In this document: piece by piece, positions 1 to 8,733 of the stretch | How the letters are laid out: every line of letters starts with the position of its first letter | How positions within the stretch are numbered: the stretch's first letter is position 1 | Origin: Methylobacterium sp. J-030 | GTDB taxonomy: Bacteria > Pseudomonadota > Alphaproteobacteria > Rhizobiales > Beijerinckiaceae | Length of the DNA stretch: 64,000 nt | Assembly: GCF_022829545.1 (NCBI RefSeq) | Contig: NZ_JAKSYM010000063.1 | Coordinates: 16,019-80,018 of the forward strand | Direction: 5' to 3' | Program-made: the position numbers and the translations under genes | Notes under the pieces: model-generated | What the model saw: only the letters and a program-made list of their open reading frames with translations | Told to the model about the DNA's origin: nothing | Database searches by the model: none

Positions 1-48
1 GACGGTGTCCTTCGCGCCGGCCGGGCGCGCAACGGTTCCTGAACGCAG

Positions 49-1506
49 ATGCCTTTTTCCGACCTGGGACTGAGTGAGAAAGTCCTGAACGCCGTCGAAG
101 CGGCGGGTTACACCGAGCCGACGCCGATCCAGGCCGAGGCCATCCCCCATGTGCTGGCGCGCCGCGACGTCCTCGGCATCGCCCAGACCGGCACCGGCAA
201 GACCGCGGCTTTCACGCTGCCGATGCTGACGCTGCTGGAGAATGGCCGCGCCCGGGCCCGGATGCCGCGCACGCTGATCCTCGAACCGACGCGCGAGCTC
301 GCCGCCCAGGTGGTCGAGAATTTCGACCGCTACGGCACCAACCACAAGCTCAACGTGGCGCTGATCATCGGCGGCGTCTCCTTCGCCGATCAGGACGCCA
401 AGCTGATGCGCGGCACCGACGTGCTGATCGCCACGCCCGGCCGGCTGCTCGACCATTTCGAGCGCGGCAAGCTGCTGCTCACCGGCGTCGAACTCCTCGT
501 GATCGACGAGGCCGACCGGATGCTCGACATGGGGTTCATCCCCGACATCGAGCGGATCGCCAAGATGGTGCCGTTCACCCGGCAGACGCTGTTCTTCTCG
601 GCGACCATGCCGCCGGAGATCGAGCGGCTGGCCGACATGTTCCTGCACAATCCCCAGCGGGTCGAGGTGGCGCGCCCCGCCTCCACGGCCGCGACGATCA
701 CGCAGCGTCTCGTCGCCACCGGCTCCGAGGGCCAGGCCAAGCGCGAGCGGCTGCGGGACCTGATCCGCGGCGAGGCGGAACTCAAGAACGGCATCATCTT
801 CTGCAACCGCAAGCGCGATGTCGCCCTGCTGCAGAAATCCCTGGTCAGCCACGGCTTCGACGCCGCCGCGCTTCATGGCGACATGGACCAGCGCGCGCGT
901 ACCACCGCCCTCGACGCGTTCCGGAACGGCGAGACCGCCCTGCTGGTCGCCAGCGACGTGGCGGCCCGCGGACTCGACATCCCGGCGGTTAGCCACGTCT
1001 TCAACTTCGACGTGCCGCACCACCCGGAGGACTACGTCCACCGGATCGGCCGCACCGGGCGGGCCGGACGGTCCGGCACCGCCTACACGCTCGCCGGGCC
1101 GGAGGATGCACGGTCGCTGGGCGCCATCGAGTCGCTGATCGGCCAGCCGATCCCGTGGTTCGACGGCGACCTGTCCACGGTGGCCGCCTCCGCGGGCGAC
1201 ACCGGCACCCGCCATCGCGGCCGCTCCGGCGAGGGCCGCCGCGGGTCGCGCGCGGCCAGCGGTGCAGCGAAAGGTGCGGCGGAGGCCGGGGACCGCCCGA
1301 GGGCGCGCGGCGGGCGCGGTGCATCGCCCGCGCCGCGAGCCGAGAGCCGGCCCGCGCCGGAGCCGCGCCGCGAGCCGGTGCGCGAAGAACGGGTGCGGGA
1401 CGAGCGCGGGCGCCGGGGTGAGGCGGAGGGTGACACCCCCGTCGGTCTGGGCTCGCACGTCCCAGCCTTCCTGCTTCGTCCAGTTCAGGCGAAGAAAGAG
1501 AAATAA
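49..1506 (+). CDS. rhlE: DEAD-box ATP-dependent RNA helicase, RhlE type
   Basis: ATP-dependent RNA helicase of 485 residues, acting in RNA remodelling (ribosome assembly or mRNA decay). The helicase motifs are all present in order: the Q motif (TPIQ) near residue 25, Walker A AQTGTGKT near 45, PTRELA, TPGR, DEAD within VIDEADRMLDMGF near 155, SAT near 185, and HRIGRTGRAG near 330. After about residue 375 there is a low-complexity tail rich in Arg, Gly, Glu and Ala, typical of alphaproteobacterial RhlE-like proteins and probably an RNA-binding extension. The ATG at 49 gives an N-terminus (MPFSDLGL) matching the family start. The gene stands alone, 100 bp before the next gene on the same strand. 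The helicase class is certain; the RhlE subgroup is likely. Confidence 0.93.
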   Translation: MPFSDLGLSEKVLNAVEAAGYTEPTPIQAEAIPHVLARRDVLGIAQTGTGKTAAFTLPMLTLLENGRARARMPRTLILEPTRELAAQVVENFDRYGTNHKLNVALIIGGVSFADQDAKLMRGTDVLIATPGRLLDHFERGKLLLTGVELLVIDEADRMLDMGFIPDIERIAKMVPFTRQTLFFSATMPPEIERLADMFLHNPQRVEVARPASTAATITQRLVATGSEGQAKRERLRDLIRGEAELKNGIIFCNRKRDVALLQKSLVSHGFDAAALHGDMDQRARTTALDAFRNGETALLVASDVAARGLDIPAVSHVFNFDVPHHPEDYVHRIGRTGRAGRSGTAYTLAGPEDARSLGAIESLIGQPIPWFDGDLSTVAASAGDTGTRHRGRSGEGRRGSRAASGAAKGAAEAGDRPRARGGRGASPAPRAESRPAPEPRREPVREERVRDERGRRGEAEGDTPVGLGSHVPAFLLRPVQAKKEK

Positions 1507-1609
1507 CCAAGCCTATTCCGGCTTAACTTTCCGGCTACCCAGCTACCGTAGATTTGTTTTCGGGCGCGGCGCAGCGACGCATCGACAGTCCGAGGGCGGC
1601 GGGACGGGC

Positions 1610-2668
1610 ATGAGCCAGGAGATCAATGCGGATCGTGATCGCAGCTTCGCGCTGGCGAAGCGGGTGCACGACTTGATTCGCGACTACGGCCCTTCCGCAA
1701 CGCCCCGCGCCTACGCGGTCTGGTACACCTACGTGTCGGCGGAGCTTCCGCTGCTCAGCGATGCCGTGAAGCGGCTGACCACGCAGAACGGCGGCCTGAC
1801 CGAGGCCGATATCGACGACCTGCACGAGACCTACCTCGACGGGCGGCGCCTCGCGAATGCCGCGGGCGCCATCAGCGGCGTGGTCCTGAGCGAGCTCGCC
1901 GCGGTCACCGAGATCCTCGATCTCTCCCTCGGCACCACCGCCCAGTACGGCGAATCCCTGCGCGGGCTGGCCCAGGACCTCGCCCAGGGGCTGCCCAGCG
2001 GCGCACGGCTTGGCGAGATCGTCGCGACCCTGGCCTCCACCACCCGGGAGGTCGCGGTGAACAACCGGGTGCTCGAAGCGCGCATGCGCGAGACCCGCAG
2101 CGAGATCGAGACCCTGCGCGAGACGCTGGAAGCGACGCGGCTGGAGAGCCTCACCGACGCCCTGACCGGCCTCGCGAACCGCAAGCGGTTCGAGGAGACC
2201 CTGAAGGCCACGATGGAGGCGGCGCGCCTGCGGGCTGGGCCGATGAGCCTGATCATCCTGGACATCGACTTCTTCAAGCGCTTCAACGACCTGTACGGCC
2301 ACCTGACGGGCGATCAGGTGCTGCGGCTCGTGGCGATCGTGATGCGCGAGACAGCGGGCAAATCGGCCGAACTCGCCCGGTTCGGCGGCGAGGAGTTCGG
2401 GATCGTGCTGCCCGGGGCGGACCGCGCCGCGGCGCGGCAGGTGGCCGAGTCGGTCCGCGCCAGCGTGATGGGGCGGGAGCTGGTCAAGCGCTCGACGGGC
2501 GAGTCGCTCGGCAAAGTCACGGTGTCGCTGGGCGTCGCGGTGCTGCGCCAGGGCGATACGCCGGCCTCGCTGCTGGAGCGGGCCGACCTTTGCATGTTCG
2601 CGGCCAAGCGCGGCGGCCGCAATCGCGCCGTGGACGACACCGCCGAGGCCCTGACGCAGGTGGCGTAA
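1610..2668 (+). CDS. GGDEF-domain diguanylate cyclase
   Basis: Predicted cytoplasmic diguanylate cyclase of 352 residues that would make c-di-GMP from two GTP. Residues 1-175 are helical and have no recognised sensory domain; about 150-180 look like a coiled-coil signalling helix. The GGDEF domain runs from about 180 to 340, with the DALTGLANR entry motif, the metal site DIDFFKRFND and an active GGEEF at 259-263. The RxxD inhibitory site expected five residues upstream of GGEEF is absent, so product feedback there is unlikely. I chose the ATG at 1610 over upstream in-frame starts, because the upstream extension only translates the helicase's tail region in another frame. It is followed by a structured intergenic repeat. 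Confidence 0.9.
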   Translation: MSQEINADRDRSFALAKRVHDLIRDYGPSATPRAYAVWYTYVSAELPLLSDAVKRLTTQNGGLTEADIDDLHETYLDGRRLANAAGAISGVVLSELAAVTEILDLSLGTTAQYGESLRGLAQDLAQGLPSGARLGEIVATLASTTREVAVNNRVLEARMRETRSEIETLRETLEATRLESLTDALTGLANRKRFEETLKATMEAARLRAGPMSLIILDIDFFKRFNDLYGHLTGDQVLRLVAIVMRETAGKSAELARFGGEEFGIVLPGADRAAARQVAESVRASVMGRELVKRSTGESLGKVTVSLGVAVLRQGDTPASLLERADLCMFAAKRGGRNRAVDDTAEALTQVA

Positions 2669-2673
2669 CGGGT

Positions 2674-2790
2674 TCCCAAAGGGCTCAGCCCTTTGGTGGG
2701 GTGTCGGGGTGAAACCTTGACGATCCGGTTTCGCCCGACAATGGGGCGCTGCCCTTTACCCGCAAAAGGGCTCGCCCTTTTGAAACCCGG
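2674..2790. repeat. structured intergenic repeat between two convergent genes
   Basis: Intergenic block between the convergent GGDEF and Fe-S genes, containing short inverted repeats (AAAGGGCTCAGCCCTTT near 2680; AAAAGGGCTCGCCCTTTT near 2764). Its right end (2768-2788) is identical over 21 bp to the right end of the element at 31988-32095, so it belongs to a dispersed family. It may also act as a transcription terminator. Confidence 0.6.
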
Positions 2791-2796
2791 CGGGCT

Positions 2797-3174
2797 TCAG
2801 ACCCGGGCCGGCATCCGGTCCTCCGAGACCGGCGTGATCGCCACCGACTCGCCGCAGCCGCAGGCCGAGGTCTGGTTCGGGTTGTTGAACACGAACTGCG
2901 ACGCGAGCTTGTTGGTGGTGAAGTCCATCTCGGTGCCGAGCAGGAACAGCACCGCCTTCGGATCGACGAAGACCCGCACGCCGCGATCTTCGACCATGTC
3001 CTCGCCCGGCTTGCGGCTTTCCGCGTATTCCATCGTGTACGACATGCCGGCGCAGCCGCCGTTGCGGACGCCGACCCGTAGTCCGGCGATCGGCCGGTCG
3101 GCCTCCGCCATGATCGCCTTGATCCGATCGGCGGCCCGATCGGTCAGCGAGAGAACCTTGAACCCGTTCGACAT
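2797..3174 (-). CDS. HesB/IscA/SufA-family iron-sulfur cluster assembly protein
   Basis: A-type Fe-S carrier of 125 residues, the usual length for the family, which receives clusters from the ISC/SUF machinery and passes them to apo-proteins. The three conserved cysteines are visible: one in NGGCAGMSY and two in the C-terminal ACGCGES. A start at 3174 (MSNGFKVLSL) matches the family start better than the open frame six codons upstream. The sequence cannot separate IscA, SufA and ErpA roles, and no other isc or suf genes are adjacent. It is convergent with the GGDEF gene. Confidence 0.88.
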   Translation of the reverse strand: MSNGFKVLSLTDRAADRIKAIMAEADRPIAGLRVGVRNGGCAGMSYTMEYAESRKPGEDMVEDRGVRVFVDPKAVLFLLGTEMDFTTNKLASQFVFNNPNQTSACGCGESVAITPVSEDRMPARV

Positions 3175-3296
3175 CGTCACCCTCCCGCCCATCCGGGTTC
3201 AAGGCCCGGGGACGCGCATTCTGACATCGACAAGATAAGCATTGGGTTGAGGCCGGTCCACCGCGCCCGGGTCACACCCGCCCGGCATTCGGCGCG

Positions 3297-4289
3297 TCAG
3301 GCGGTCCCGGCGGTGAGTCGCGCGAAGGTCGCGAGATCGACGTTGCCGCCGCTGATCACCACGCCGACCCGCTTGTCCCTGACGTCCACTTGCCCGTGCA
3401 GCACCGCCGCCGCCGCGAGGCACCCGGTCGGCTCGACCACGATCTTCATCCGGCTGGCGAAGAACCGCATGGTCTCGGCGAGCTGAGCGTCGGTGACGGT
3501 GACGATGTCGGAAACGCGCTCCCGGATGATCCCGAAGGTGAGCGCGCCGAGCGCCGTCGATTGCGCTCCGTCCGCGATGGTGCGGGGCACCGGGATCGTC
3601 ACGATCCGGCCGTCGCGGAACGAGCGCTGCCCGTCGTTGCCGGTCTCCGGCTCGACGCCGATCACCCGGCAGCCCGGCGACAGTTCCGCCGCGGCGAGCG
3701 CACAGCCCGCCAGCATGCCGCCGCCGCCGAGGCAGACCACCAGCACGTCGAGCGGACCCGCCGTCTCGATCAGCTCCTGGGCGAGCGTCCCCTGCCCGGC
3801 GATGACGTCGGGATGGTTGAAGGGTGGGATCAGGGTCAGGCCCCGGGGCTCCGCGATGGCCCGGCCGAGCGCCTCGCGGTCCTGGCCGTAGCGGTCGTAG
3901 AGCACCACTTCGGCGCCGTAGCCACGGGTGCCCGCGATCTTCGCCGCGGGGGCGTCCTCCGGCATGATGATCGTGGCCGGGGCGCCGAGCAGCCGACTCG
4001 CCAGGGCGATCGCCTGGGCGTGGTTGCCCGACGAGAAGGTGATCACCCCGCGGGTGCGGGCCGCCTCCGGCAGCGCGCTGATGGCGTTGTAGGCCCCGCG
4101 GAACTTGAAGGCCCCGGCCCGCTGCAGGTTCTCTGCCTTGAAGAACAGCTTCGCGCCGGTCATCGCGTCGGCGGTGCGGGAGGTGAGCACCGGCGTGCGA
4201 TGCGCCGCGCCTGCGAGGCGCTCGGCCGCGCGCGCCACGTCGGCATAGGTGGGCAGGCCCGCGATCGCCGCGCCGTGTTCGCCCTGCAT
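3297..4289 (-). CDS. PLP-dependent threonine/serine dehydratase family protein
   Basis: Fold-type II PLP enzyme of 330 residues that probably deaminates L-threonine or L-serine to the 2-oxo acid and ammonia. The Schiff-base lysine lies in AGAFKFRGA (about K62), the phosphate-binding glycine-rich loop is CLGGGGMLAG near 188, and SSGNHAQA near 104 binds substrate. There is no C-terminal ACT regulatory domain, so this resembles catabolic threonine dehydratase or serine racemase-like proteins rather than full-length biosynthetic IlvA. The physiological substrate (threonine, serine, hydroxyaspartate or racemisation) cannot be told from sequence. Confidence 0.88.
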   Translation of the reverse strand: MQGEHGAAIAGLPTYADVARAAERLAGAAHRTPVLTSRTADAMTGAKLFFKAENLQRAGAFKFRGAYNAISALPEAARTRGVITFSSGNHAQAIALASRLLGAPATIIMPEDAPAAKIAGTRGYGAEVVLYDRYGQDREALGRAIAEPRGLTLIPPFNHPDVIAGQGTLAQELIETAGPLDVLVVCLGGGGMLAGCALAAAELSPGCRVIGVEPETGNDGQRSFRDGRIVTIPVPRTIADGAQSTALGALTFGIIRERVSDIVTVTDAQLAETMRFFASRMKIVVEPTGCLAAAAVLHGQVDVRDKRVGVVISGGNVDLATFARLTAGTA

Positions 4290-4519
4290 CGGATCCCGCC
4301 TCGCGCCTGTCCCCAGTGGGGATGAGTCATAGGGGCGATCGGGTCCGGGCGCATCCTGGTCTCGTGCACGGCCGGAAGCGGAGCCATTCGCCGGCTCAGG
4401 GCTTATCCCGTCGGGGCCAGCTTGGCTGGGCCATTGGGGAGCGGCATCGCCATGGGGTCGGCCATACGGACGGGATCGAACGGGCGGCGCGGTGCATCGG
4501 CTGACCTGCCGGCCGGAGG

Positions 4520-4753
4520 GTGCGCCCCGTGAGCGGCTGGGCGCGCGAACGGCCGCTGCGCGACGGGGCGACCGAGGTCACCTTCCGGGGGCGCGGGCTG
4601 GCCCTGCGCTCCGGCGCGCGGCTGATCCTCTTGGTGTGTCCGCTCTGCTCGCAGCGCAATGCCAAGCGCGGCGCGGAGCGGGGCATCTGCGAATGGTGCG
4701 CCTACGTGCCGTCACCGGACGAGGCGGAACCGAGGGAGACGGGGTGCGGTTGA
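4520..4753 (+). CDS. small zinc-ribbon-like hypothetical protein
   Basis: 77-residue protein with two CxxC pairs (CPLCSQRN and CEWCAYVP) spaced like a treble-clef or zinc-ribbon module. It probably binds one Zn. The frame begins at GTG 4520; a second GTG at 4529 is equally possible. The paired cysteines in a short ORF are unlikely to be chance, but partner and function are unknown. Confidence 0.55.
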   Translation: MRPVSGWARERPLRDGATEVTFRGRGLALRSGARLILLVCPLCSQRNAKRGAERGICEWCAYVPSPDEAEPRETGCG

Positions 4754-4860
4754 GCCGCTTTCTCACGGCCATGCCGTGTCCGCGCCCCGCCCCTCAAGCC
4801 GCCATCGAGCGAGGCCGGCAGGATCGGAGATGACCCCGCCCCCGCCAGCCGGCTCGCGGA

Positions 4861-5157
4861 TTACCGGCAGCGACCGGACGCCGAGAGCGAGGTGTAGGAA
4901 TTGCGGATCACCCGCTCGGATTGGATGAAGACGTCCGGCGACCGGGAAATCGTCGCGACGTTACCGGCCTCGACGTAAGTCCGGCCGCCGCTCGACACGG
5001 GGATCGCACGATCGTTCACGGCGAGAAGCGCTCCGTGGCGGCAGATCGTGTAGGTCTCCACCGGCTGCGGAATTTCCACGGTGTATTGGTCGGCGAAAGC
5101 CGACATCGAAGCCATTGAGCCGACCGACGCAAACAGAAAACAGATCATCTTCTTCAT
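4861..5157 (-). CDS. small exported hypothetical protein
   Basis: 98-residue protein with a classical signal peptide: MKKM, a hydrophobic run, then a likely cleavage site after SAFA near residue 20. The mature part is about 78 residues and contains two cysteines (TICRHG and the C-terminal SGRCR) that could form a disulfide in the periplasm. The start at 5157 was chosen because it begins the signal peptide; the open frame continues upstream without one. It is first in a run of three minus-strand genes for small exported proteins. No family recognised. Confidence 0.6.
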   Translation of the reverse strand: MKKMICFLFASVGSMASMSAFADQYTVEIPQPVETYTICRHGALLAVNDRAIPVSSGGRTYVEAGNVATISRSPDVFIQSERVIRNSYTSLSASGRCR

Positions 5158-5222
5158 CGTGCACTCCCAGACAAGTCCAGTCCCACTGTAGTACAGTGAT
5201 AGAACTTTTGATTGCACAATCA

Positions 5223-5642
5223 TTACTGACTTACAACATATCCCAATCGAACTAAGCAGTTTTTTACATATTCGGTCGTGCTCATATATGCATCTGCACT
5301 GCCGCGTTGCACGGAGATCCGTTGTGCGTCCGGATTTTGCGCGAGAGCGCGGCGAATGCCGTTCAGGTCGCCGTTCGCCCGCGGACCCGCGGCTCCCTGG
5401 GCGCGCCGTTCGCAGGTCTCCAGATCCGAGGCGTATCTCAGGATGAAGGTTCTGCGCGCACTCGACTGTTCATCCGCGGGCGAGGCTTGCTCCGATCCGG
5501 GGATGGGGCGGATTTGACGTGGGCGGTCGGCTGTCTGTTCCAGTGGCATGCAGCACGTCAAGCCGGCCGCCAGGGAACCGAGCGCCAATATATGAACGAA
5601 CACAATCTTCAGCAATATACGATCCGGATAACGCGACCTCAT
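5223..5642 (-). CDS. hypothetical exported protein, possible lipoprotein
   Basis: 139 residues. The N-terminus has positive charges (RSRYPDR), a hydrophobic stretch to about residue 28, then tandem cysteines (LTCC) that could be a poor lipobox or the end of a signal peptide. The mature part is polar, with three further regions of moderate helix and a conserved-looking C-terminus ending in VVSQ. Local GC is lower than in flanking housekeeping genes. It shares strand and likely exported nature with the genes at 4861 and 6161. Function unknown. Confidence 0.5.
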   Translation of the reverse strand: MRSRYPDRILLKIVFVHILALGSLAAGLTCCMPLEQTADRPRQIRPIPGSEQASPADEQSSARRTFILRYASDLETCERRAQGAAGPRANGDLNGIRRALAQNPDAQRISVQRGSADAYMSTTEYVKNCLVRLGYVVSQ

Positions 5643-6160
5643 ATTGGGCGTCCGCCAAATTCGAGATCTGAAAACGGTCTTCAGATCGATCGAATCAAAT
5701 TCCTAACGAAGATGCACAGGCTTAACAAGCGTCCGGATGTCGGCAATGCGTACGCACCGGCAGCCCGATTGGACATGAACTCCGCGTGGAGCTTCATTCG
5801 TCGCACGTATTCCTGGGGTGGATTTGAATTGTTTGCCTCGACCGCACGAATGCTGCCAAGCTCACCACGAGCGACAGGCCGGCCAGGCGCGATGCCGCTG
5901 TGCGCGTGCGGTAGAAATTCCTCGACTTGACGGCTGGATACTGTGGCGGACGCGCGACAAGGCTAATAAAACCTCAACGCACCGGGCCGATCTGTTCAGC
6001 GGTCTCAGGGAAGCCGTCCCCCACGATTGCGGGTTCGCGCGGCAGATCGATGCCATGGGCAGAGATTACAAATTCGATCGGTTGATCGATGCGATCCCGC
6101 ATCTCGGAGCGATGCCGGGTTCCTTCGCGTTCGGATCGCAGATCGGCCGTGATCGTCTGC
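5643..6160. other. 518-bp stretch without a supported gene
   Basis: No frame here has convincing codon use, a start with a ribosome site or a recognisable product. An imperfect hairpin with a 4-base loop (arms near 5775 and 5788) and mixed AT content are the only structure seen. It may hold the promoter of the gene at 5223. Confidence 0.4.
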
Positions 6161-6706
6161 TCATTCCTGCCGCGCCGCGGTGCGAATATCGACGGCTTTG
6201 ATGAGGCTGATGCGTCGAATATCGGAACGGGGAGACGAGATCTGTACGGGGCCGACGCCGCGACTGCTTCGAGTTCGGGACGTGTCGGCGTCGACCGCAC
6301 TTGATCCAGTTGCATCCAGGATCTTCTTGAGGCTATCCAACGATATGGTCACGTATCTTGTATCGTTGACGACACATGCTTTCGCCACGAGCTTCCGGGA
6401 TGTGCGCAGATCGGGGCGCACGGTGATATCCTTCTGGAGCGCGAGCAGGGCCTTGGGGTTGTTGACGATGTCCAGCTTCCGCCGCTCGGCGGTGAGATCG
6501 ATGCCGCTCTCGTATATGTTGACGTTGTTCTCGGTCTGGCAAAACTTGAGAACGCCGCCACCCGTTGAAATGATATCCGTGCACCTGTTCTCGTCCCTGG
6601 AAAGACCAGGTTGCTGCGCGATCAGGTAGACGGCGCGCGGCGGATATGTTGCGCAGCCCGCGACGAGACTGCCTGCAAGTATGGCTCCACCGATCTGAGT
6701 CTTCAT
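6161..6706 (-). CDS. predicted lipoprotein of unknown function
   Basis: 181 residues starting MKTQIGGAILAGS with a clear lipobox LVAGC, so the mature protein should be acylated at the cysteine near residue 18 and sit in the inner or outer membrane facing the periplasm. Three more cysteines lie near NRCTDI, KFCQTE and KACVVN. The start at 6706 was preferred to upstream codons because it gives the signal sequence directly. No family recognised. The low-GC context and the adjacent small exported genes suggest an accessory patch. Confidence 0.65.
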   Translation of the reverse strand: MKTQIGGAILAGSLVAGCATYPPRAVYLIAQQPGLSRDENRCTDIISTGGGVLKFCQTENNVNIYESGIDLTAERRKLDIVNNPKALLALQKDITVRPDLRTSRKLVAKACVVNDTRYVTISLDSLKKILDATGSSAVDADTSRTRSSRGVGPVQISSPRSDIRRISLIKAVDIRTAARQE

Positions 6707-7116
6707 GACGCTTCCGAGTGTTAACCAACCGTAGAAAAACGTGGTTAACAAGCGGTTACGTATTGATGGCGCGACCGGGTTCCGGGCGCCGATCGGTCAG
6801 CGACCCGCGCCGGGGTCGCGGGAACCCGCGGCCGGCTTCGTGAGCTGTCGGACCGATCGGGCGCACCGATGGGCAGGCCGGGCGGCGCAGCCGATCCGCG
6901 ACGCCATGCGGCGCTATCCACGATTCGTGGACAGTCGCGGCCGCGCCCGGAAGCGGCGCGAGCCGCAGGAGGCGACGCGGCTGGCGCCAGCGGATGCCGC
7001 CGGGCGCTGCATTGCATTCAGGCGCCCGCACGCTTTGGGGCCTCATCGCGCGCAGGCCGTGACTCCGCCTCCGGTCGACGGTGTGTCGTCCCGGAGCCTT
7101 CGGTTCGGGCCGGATC
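6707..7116. other. intergenic DNA left of the displaced lpdA end
   Basis: About 410 bp with no supported gene. The open frames found here are GC-rich, Arg/Pro-rich shadows with no ribosome sites. Before the element inserted, this was the sequence just downstream of lpdA. Confidence 0.4.
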
Positions 7117-7239
7117 TCAGGTGTGGATCACCTTCCCGTACGCATCGAGTACGCTCTCGTGCATCATCTCGCTGAGCGTCGGGTGCGGGAACACCGTGTG
7201 CATCAGCTCCTCCTCGGTGCTCTCCAGGTTCATCGCCAC
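7117..7239 (-). pseudogene. lpdA: displaced native 3' end of lpdA
   Basis: On the minus strand this codes for the last 40 residues of dihydrolipoamide dehydrogenase, from VAMNLESTEE to GKVIHT and a TGA stop at 7117-7119. It matches the C-terminus of the intact gene at 19803-21242 with one amino-acid change (Met for Leu in LSEM-M/L-HES). The first 75 bp (7165-7239) are identical to the intact gene, while the last 48 bp differ at about ten, mostly synonymous, sites. That is the pattern expected when an element inserts in a gene and brings its own substitute 3' end. It has no start of its own and is not expected to be translated. Confidence 0.9.
7165..7239. repeat. attL: 75-bp direct repeat inside lpdA
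   Basis: Identical over 75 bp to 19851-19925 and in the same orientation. The copies bracket the integrase-bearing element and fall inside lpdA coding sequence. The crossover core lies somewhere in this block. Confidence 0.85.
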
Positions 7240-7330
7240 GTCTCCATTCGTGAGCGGTGTCAGGCACATAGCCGACCTGGGCTTGGTCCACTCCATCTGA
7301 CCTGAAGCTGACCCTCAGACACCTTCGGAA

Positions 7331-7359
7331 CTCGCTGGCACAATCTGGGCACAGTGAGA
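7331..7359 (+). repeat. 29-bp arm repeat, left copy
   Basis: Identical over 29 bp to 19660-19688 and in the same orientation; it begins CTCGCTGGCACAATC. It lies 91 bp inside attL and just upstream of the integrase start, where arm-type integrase or excisionase binding sites and the int promoter would be. A shared 9-mer, GCTGACCCT, lies between this repeat and the core on both sides (7307-7315 and 19711-19719). Confidence 0.7.
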
Positions 7360-7367
7360 CCGAGACC

Positions 7368-8360
7368 ATGGCGAGCTTCAGGAAGCGGAACGACAGATGG
7401 CATGTTCAGGTGCGGCGTAAGGGCTCCCCTGCCCTCACCCGGTCATTCCTTACGAAGGCCGATGCGCAGGCCTGGGCGCGACACATTGAAACTGAGGCCG
7501 ACCGGAGGGGGATCCCGGCCAACCGCAGGATCCTCGATGATCTGACTGTAGGTGACCTCCTGGTCCGCTACCGGGATGAGGTGTCACCGACCAAGCGAGG
7601 GGCCTTCCGAGAGACCATGGCGATTCGGGTGCTCCTGAGACACCCACTGTCCAAGACGCCTCTCAGTGCCCTCACGGTCGCCAAGGTGGCCCACCACCGA
7701 GACACGCGCCTCAAGGTCATCAAGCCTGGCAGTGTGAACCGGGAGCTTGCCATCTACCGACATGCCTTGGAGGTCGCACGGCACACCTGGGGTTATCCGA
7801 TTGCCGAGAATCCATTCACACTGGTCAAGAAGCCCAAGGTGTTCAACGCCCGGTCTCGGCGCCTGGAGCCTGGAGAGTGGGAGAAGCTACAAGCCGCCTG
7901 CCAGCGGTCCAGGAACCCTCACGTCCTCCACATGGTGGAGTTCGGCCTGGAGACAGCCATGAGGCGCGGAGAGGTGCTGAAGGTTCGCTGGGGTGACCTC
8001 GATGAGCTGAAGCGTACCCTCCACATCCCACAGACCAAGAACGGTCATGCCAGGACCATCCCGCTGACCTCCAGAGCTTTGAGCATCCTAACGGTTCGAA
8101 GGCCTGAGACCCCTACCGGTCAAGAGCTTGTGTTCCCCACCACGGAGGATGCCGTGAAGATGGCCTGGAGGCGCATCATGGGACGCGTGGTCCTACCAAA
8201 CTTCCGGTACCACGACCTAAGGCATGAGGCTGTGACGCGGTTCTTCGAAATGGGCCTGAGCATTCCAGAGGTGGCTCTCATCAGTGGGCATCGCGATACC
8301 CGGATGCTCATGAGGTACACACACCTGAAGCCCGAGGCTGTTGTGATGAAGCTTCCTTAG
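7368..8360 (+). CDS. int: tyrosine-type site-specific integrase
   Basis: 330-residue phage-type tyrosine recombinase that would catalyse integration and excision at lpdA. Residues 1-50 look like an arm-binding domain (RKRNDRWHVQVRRKG), about 55-150 are the core-binding domain, and the catalytic domain follows. The catalytic residues are visible: R199 in AMRRGE, H282 and R285 in YHDLRHE, H308 in SGHRD, and the nucleophile Y317 in MRYTHL. The gene reads away from attL, as in many integrative elements, and is separated from it by the left arm repeats. The ATG at 7368 directly follows those repeats, so binding there could repress int. Confidence 0.95.
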   Translation: MASFRKRNDRWHVQVRRKGSPALTRSFLTKADAQAWARHIETEADRRGIPANRRILDDLTVGDLLVRYRDEVSPTKRGAFRETMAIRVLLRHPLSKTPLSALTVAKVAHHRDTRLKVIKPGSVNRELAIYRHALEVARHTWGYPIAENPFTLVKKPKVFNARSRRLEPGEWEKLQAACQRSRNPHVLHMVEFGLETAMRRGEVLKVRWGDLDELKRTLHIPQTKNGHARTIPLTSRALSILTVRRPETPTGQELVFPTTEDAVKMAWRRIMGRVVLPNFRYHDLRHEAVTRFFEMGLSIPEVALISGHRDTRMLMRYTHLKPEAVVMKLP

Positions 8361-8733
8361 ACGCGGCGCTGACGAGCCGTATCGGGCGGCCTGGTGCCTT
8401 GGGTCTCGCCAAAATCTTAGGGCACCACGGAAATCTGCTGGAAGTCACGCAGACTTGCAAGATTTCTGGCGGAAGGGGTCCAATTTCTGACCTAGCCATC
8501 TGAGGCAATGATTTCAGTATCTTAGGCCAATCTGGGATGGGCCTCAGTAGCGGCGAACCGTAGCTTTAGTAAGCCAGACTTCGCCCCCACCGGATGCAAC
8601 GCAAATTGCTTAAACCTCGTACAACTTTGCCGCGACGCCGAGGCGGTTGACTACTTGTGGAGAGAGGTGGGCCAAAGATTGCCGTGGAGACATGAGCGCC
8701 TTACGTTGAGAACAGAACAGGGACAGCAGCCCA
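8361..8733. other. intergenic region before the TIR-like gene
   Basis: 373 bp without a supported ORF. It should contain the int terminator and the promoter of the gene at 8734. No clear hairpin with a T-tract was found by eye. Confidence 0.35.

Noticed and set aside
7165..7239. tRNA gene as integration target
   Set aside because: The duplicated block is lpdA coding sequence; no cloverleaf or T-loop was found near either junction.
7043..7369. 108-residue minus-strand frame across attL
   Set aside because: Its sequence is the lpdA fragment read in the wrong frame plus the 29-bp repeat; a similar frame appears at the right end for the same reason.
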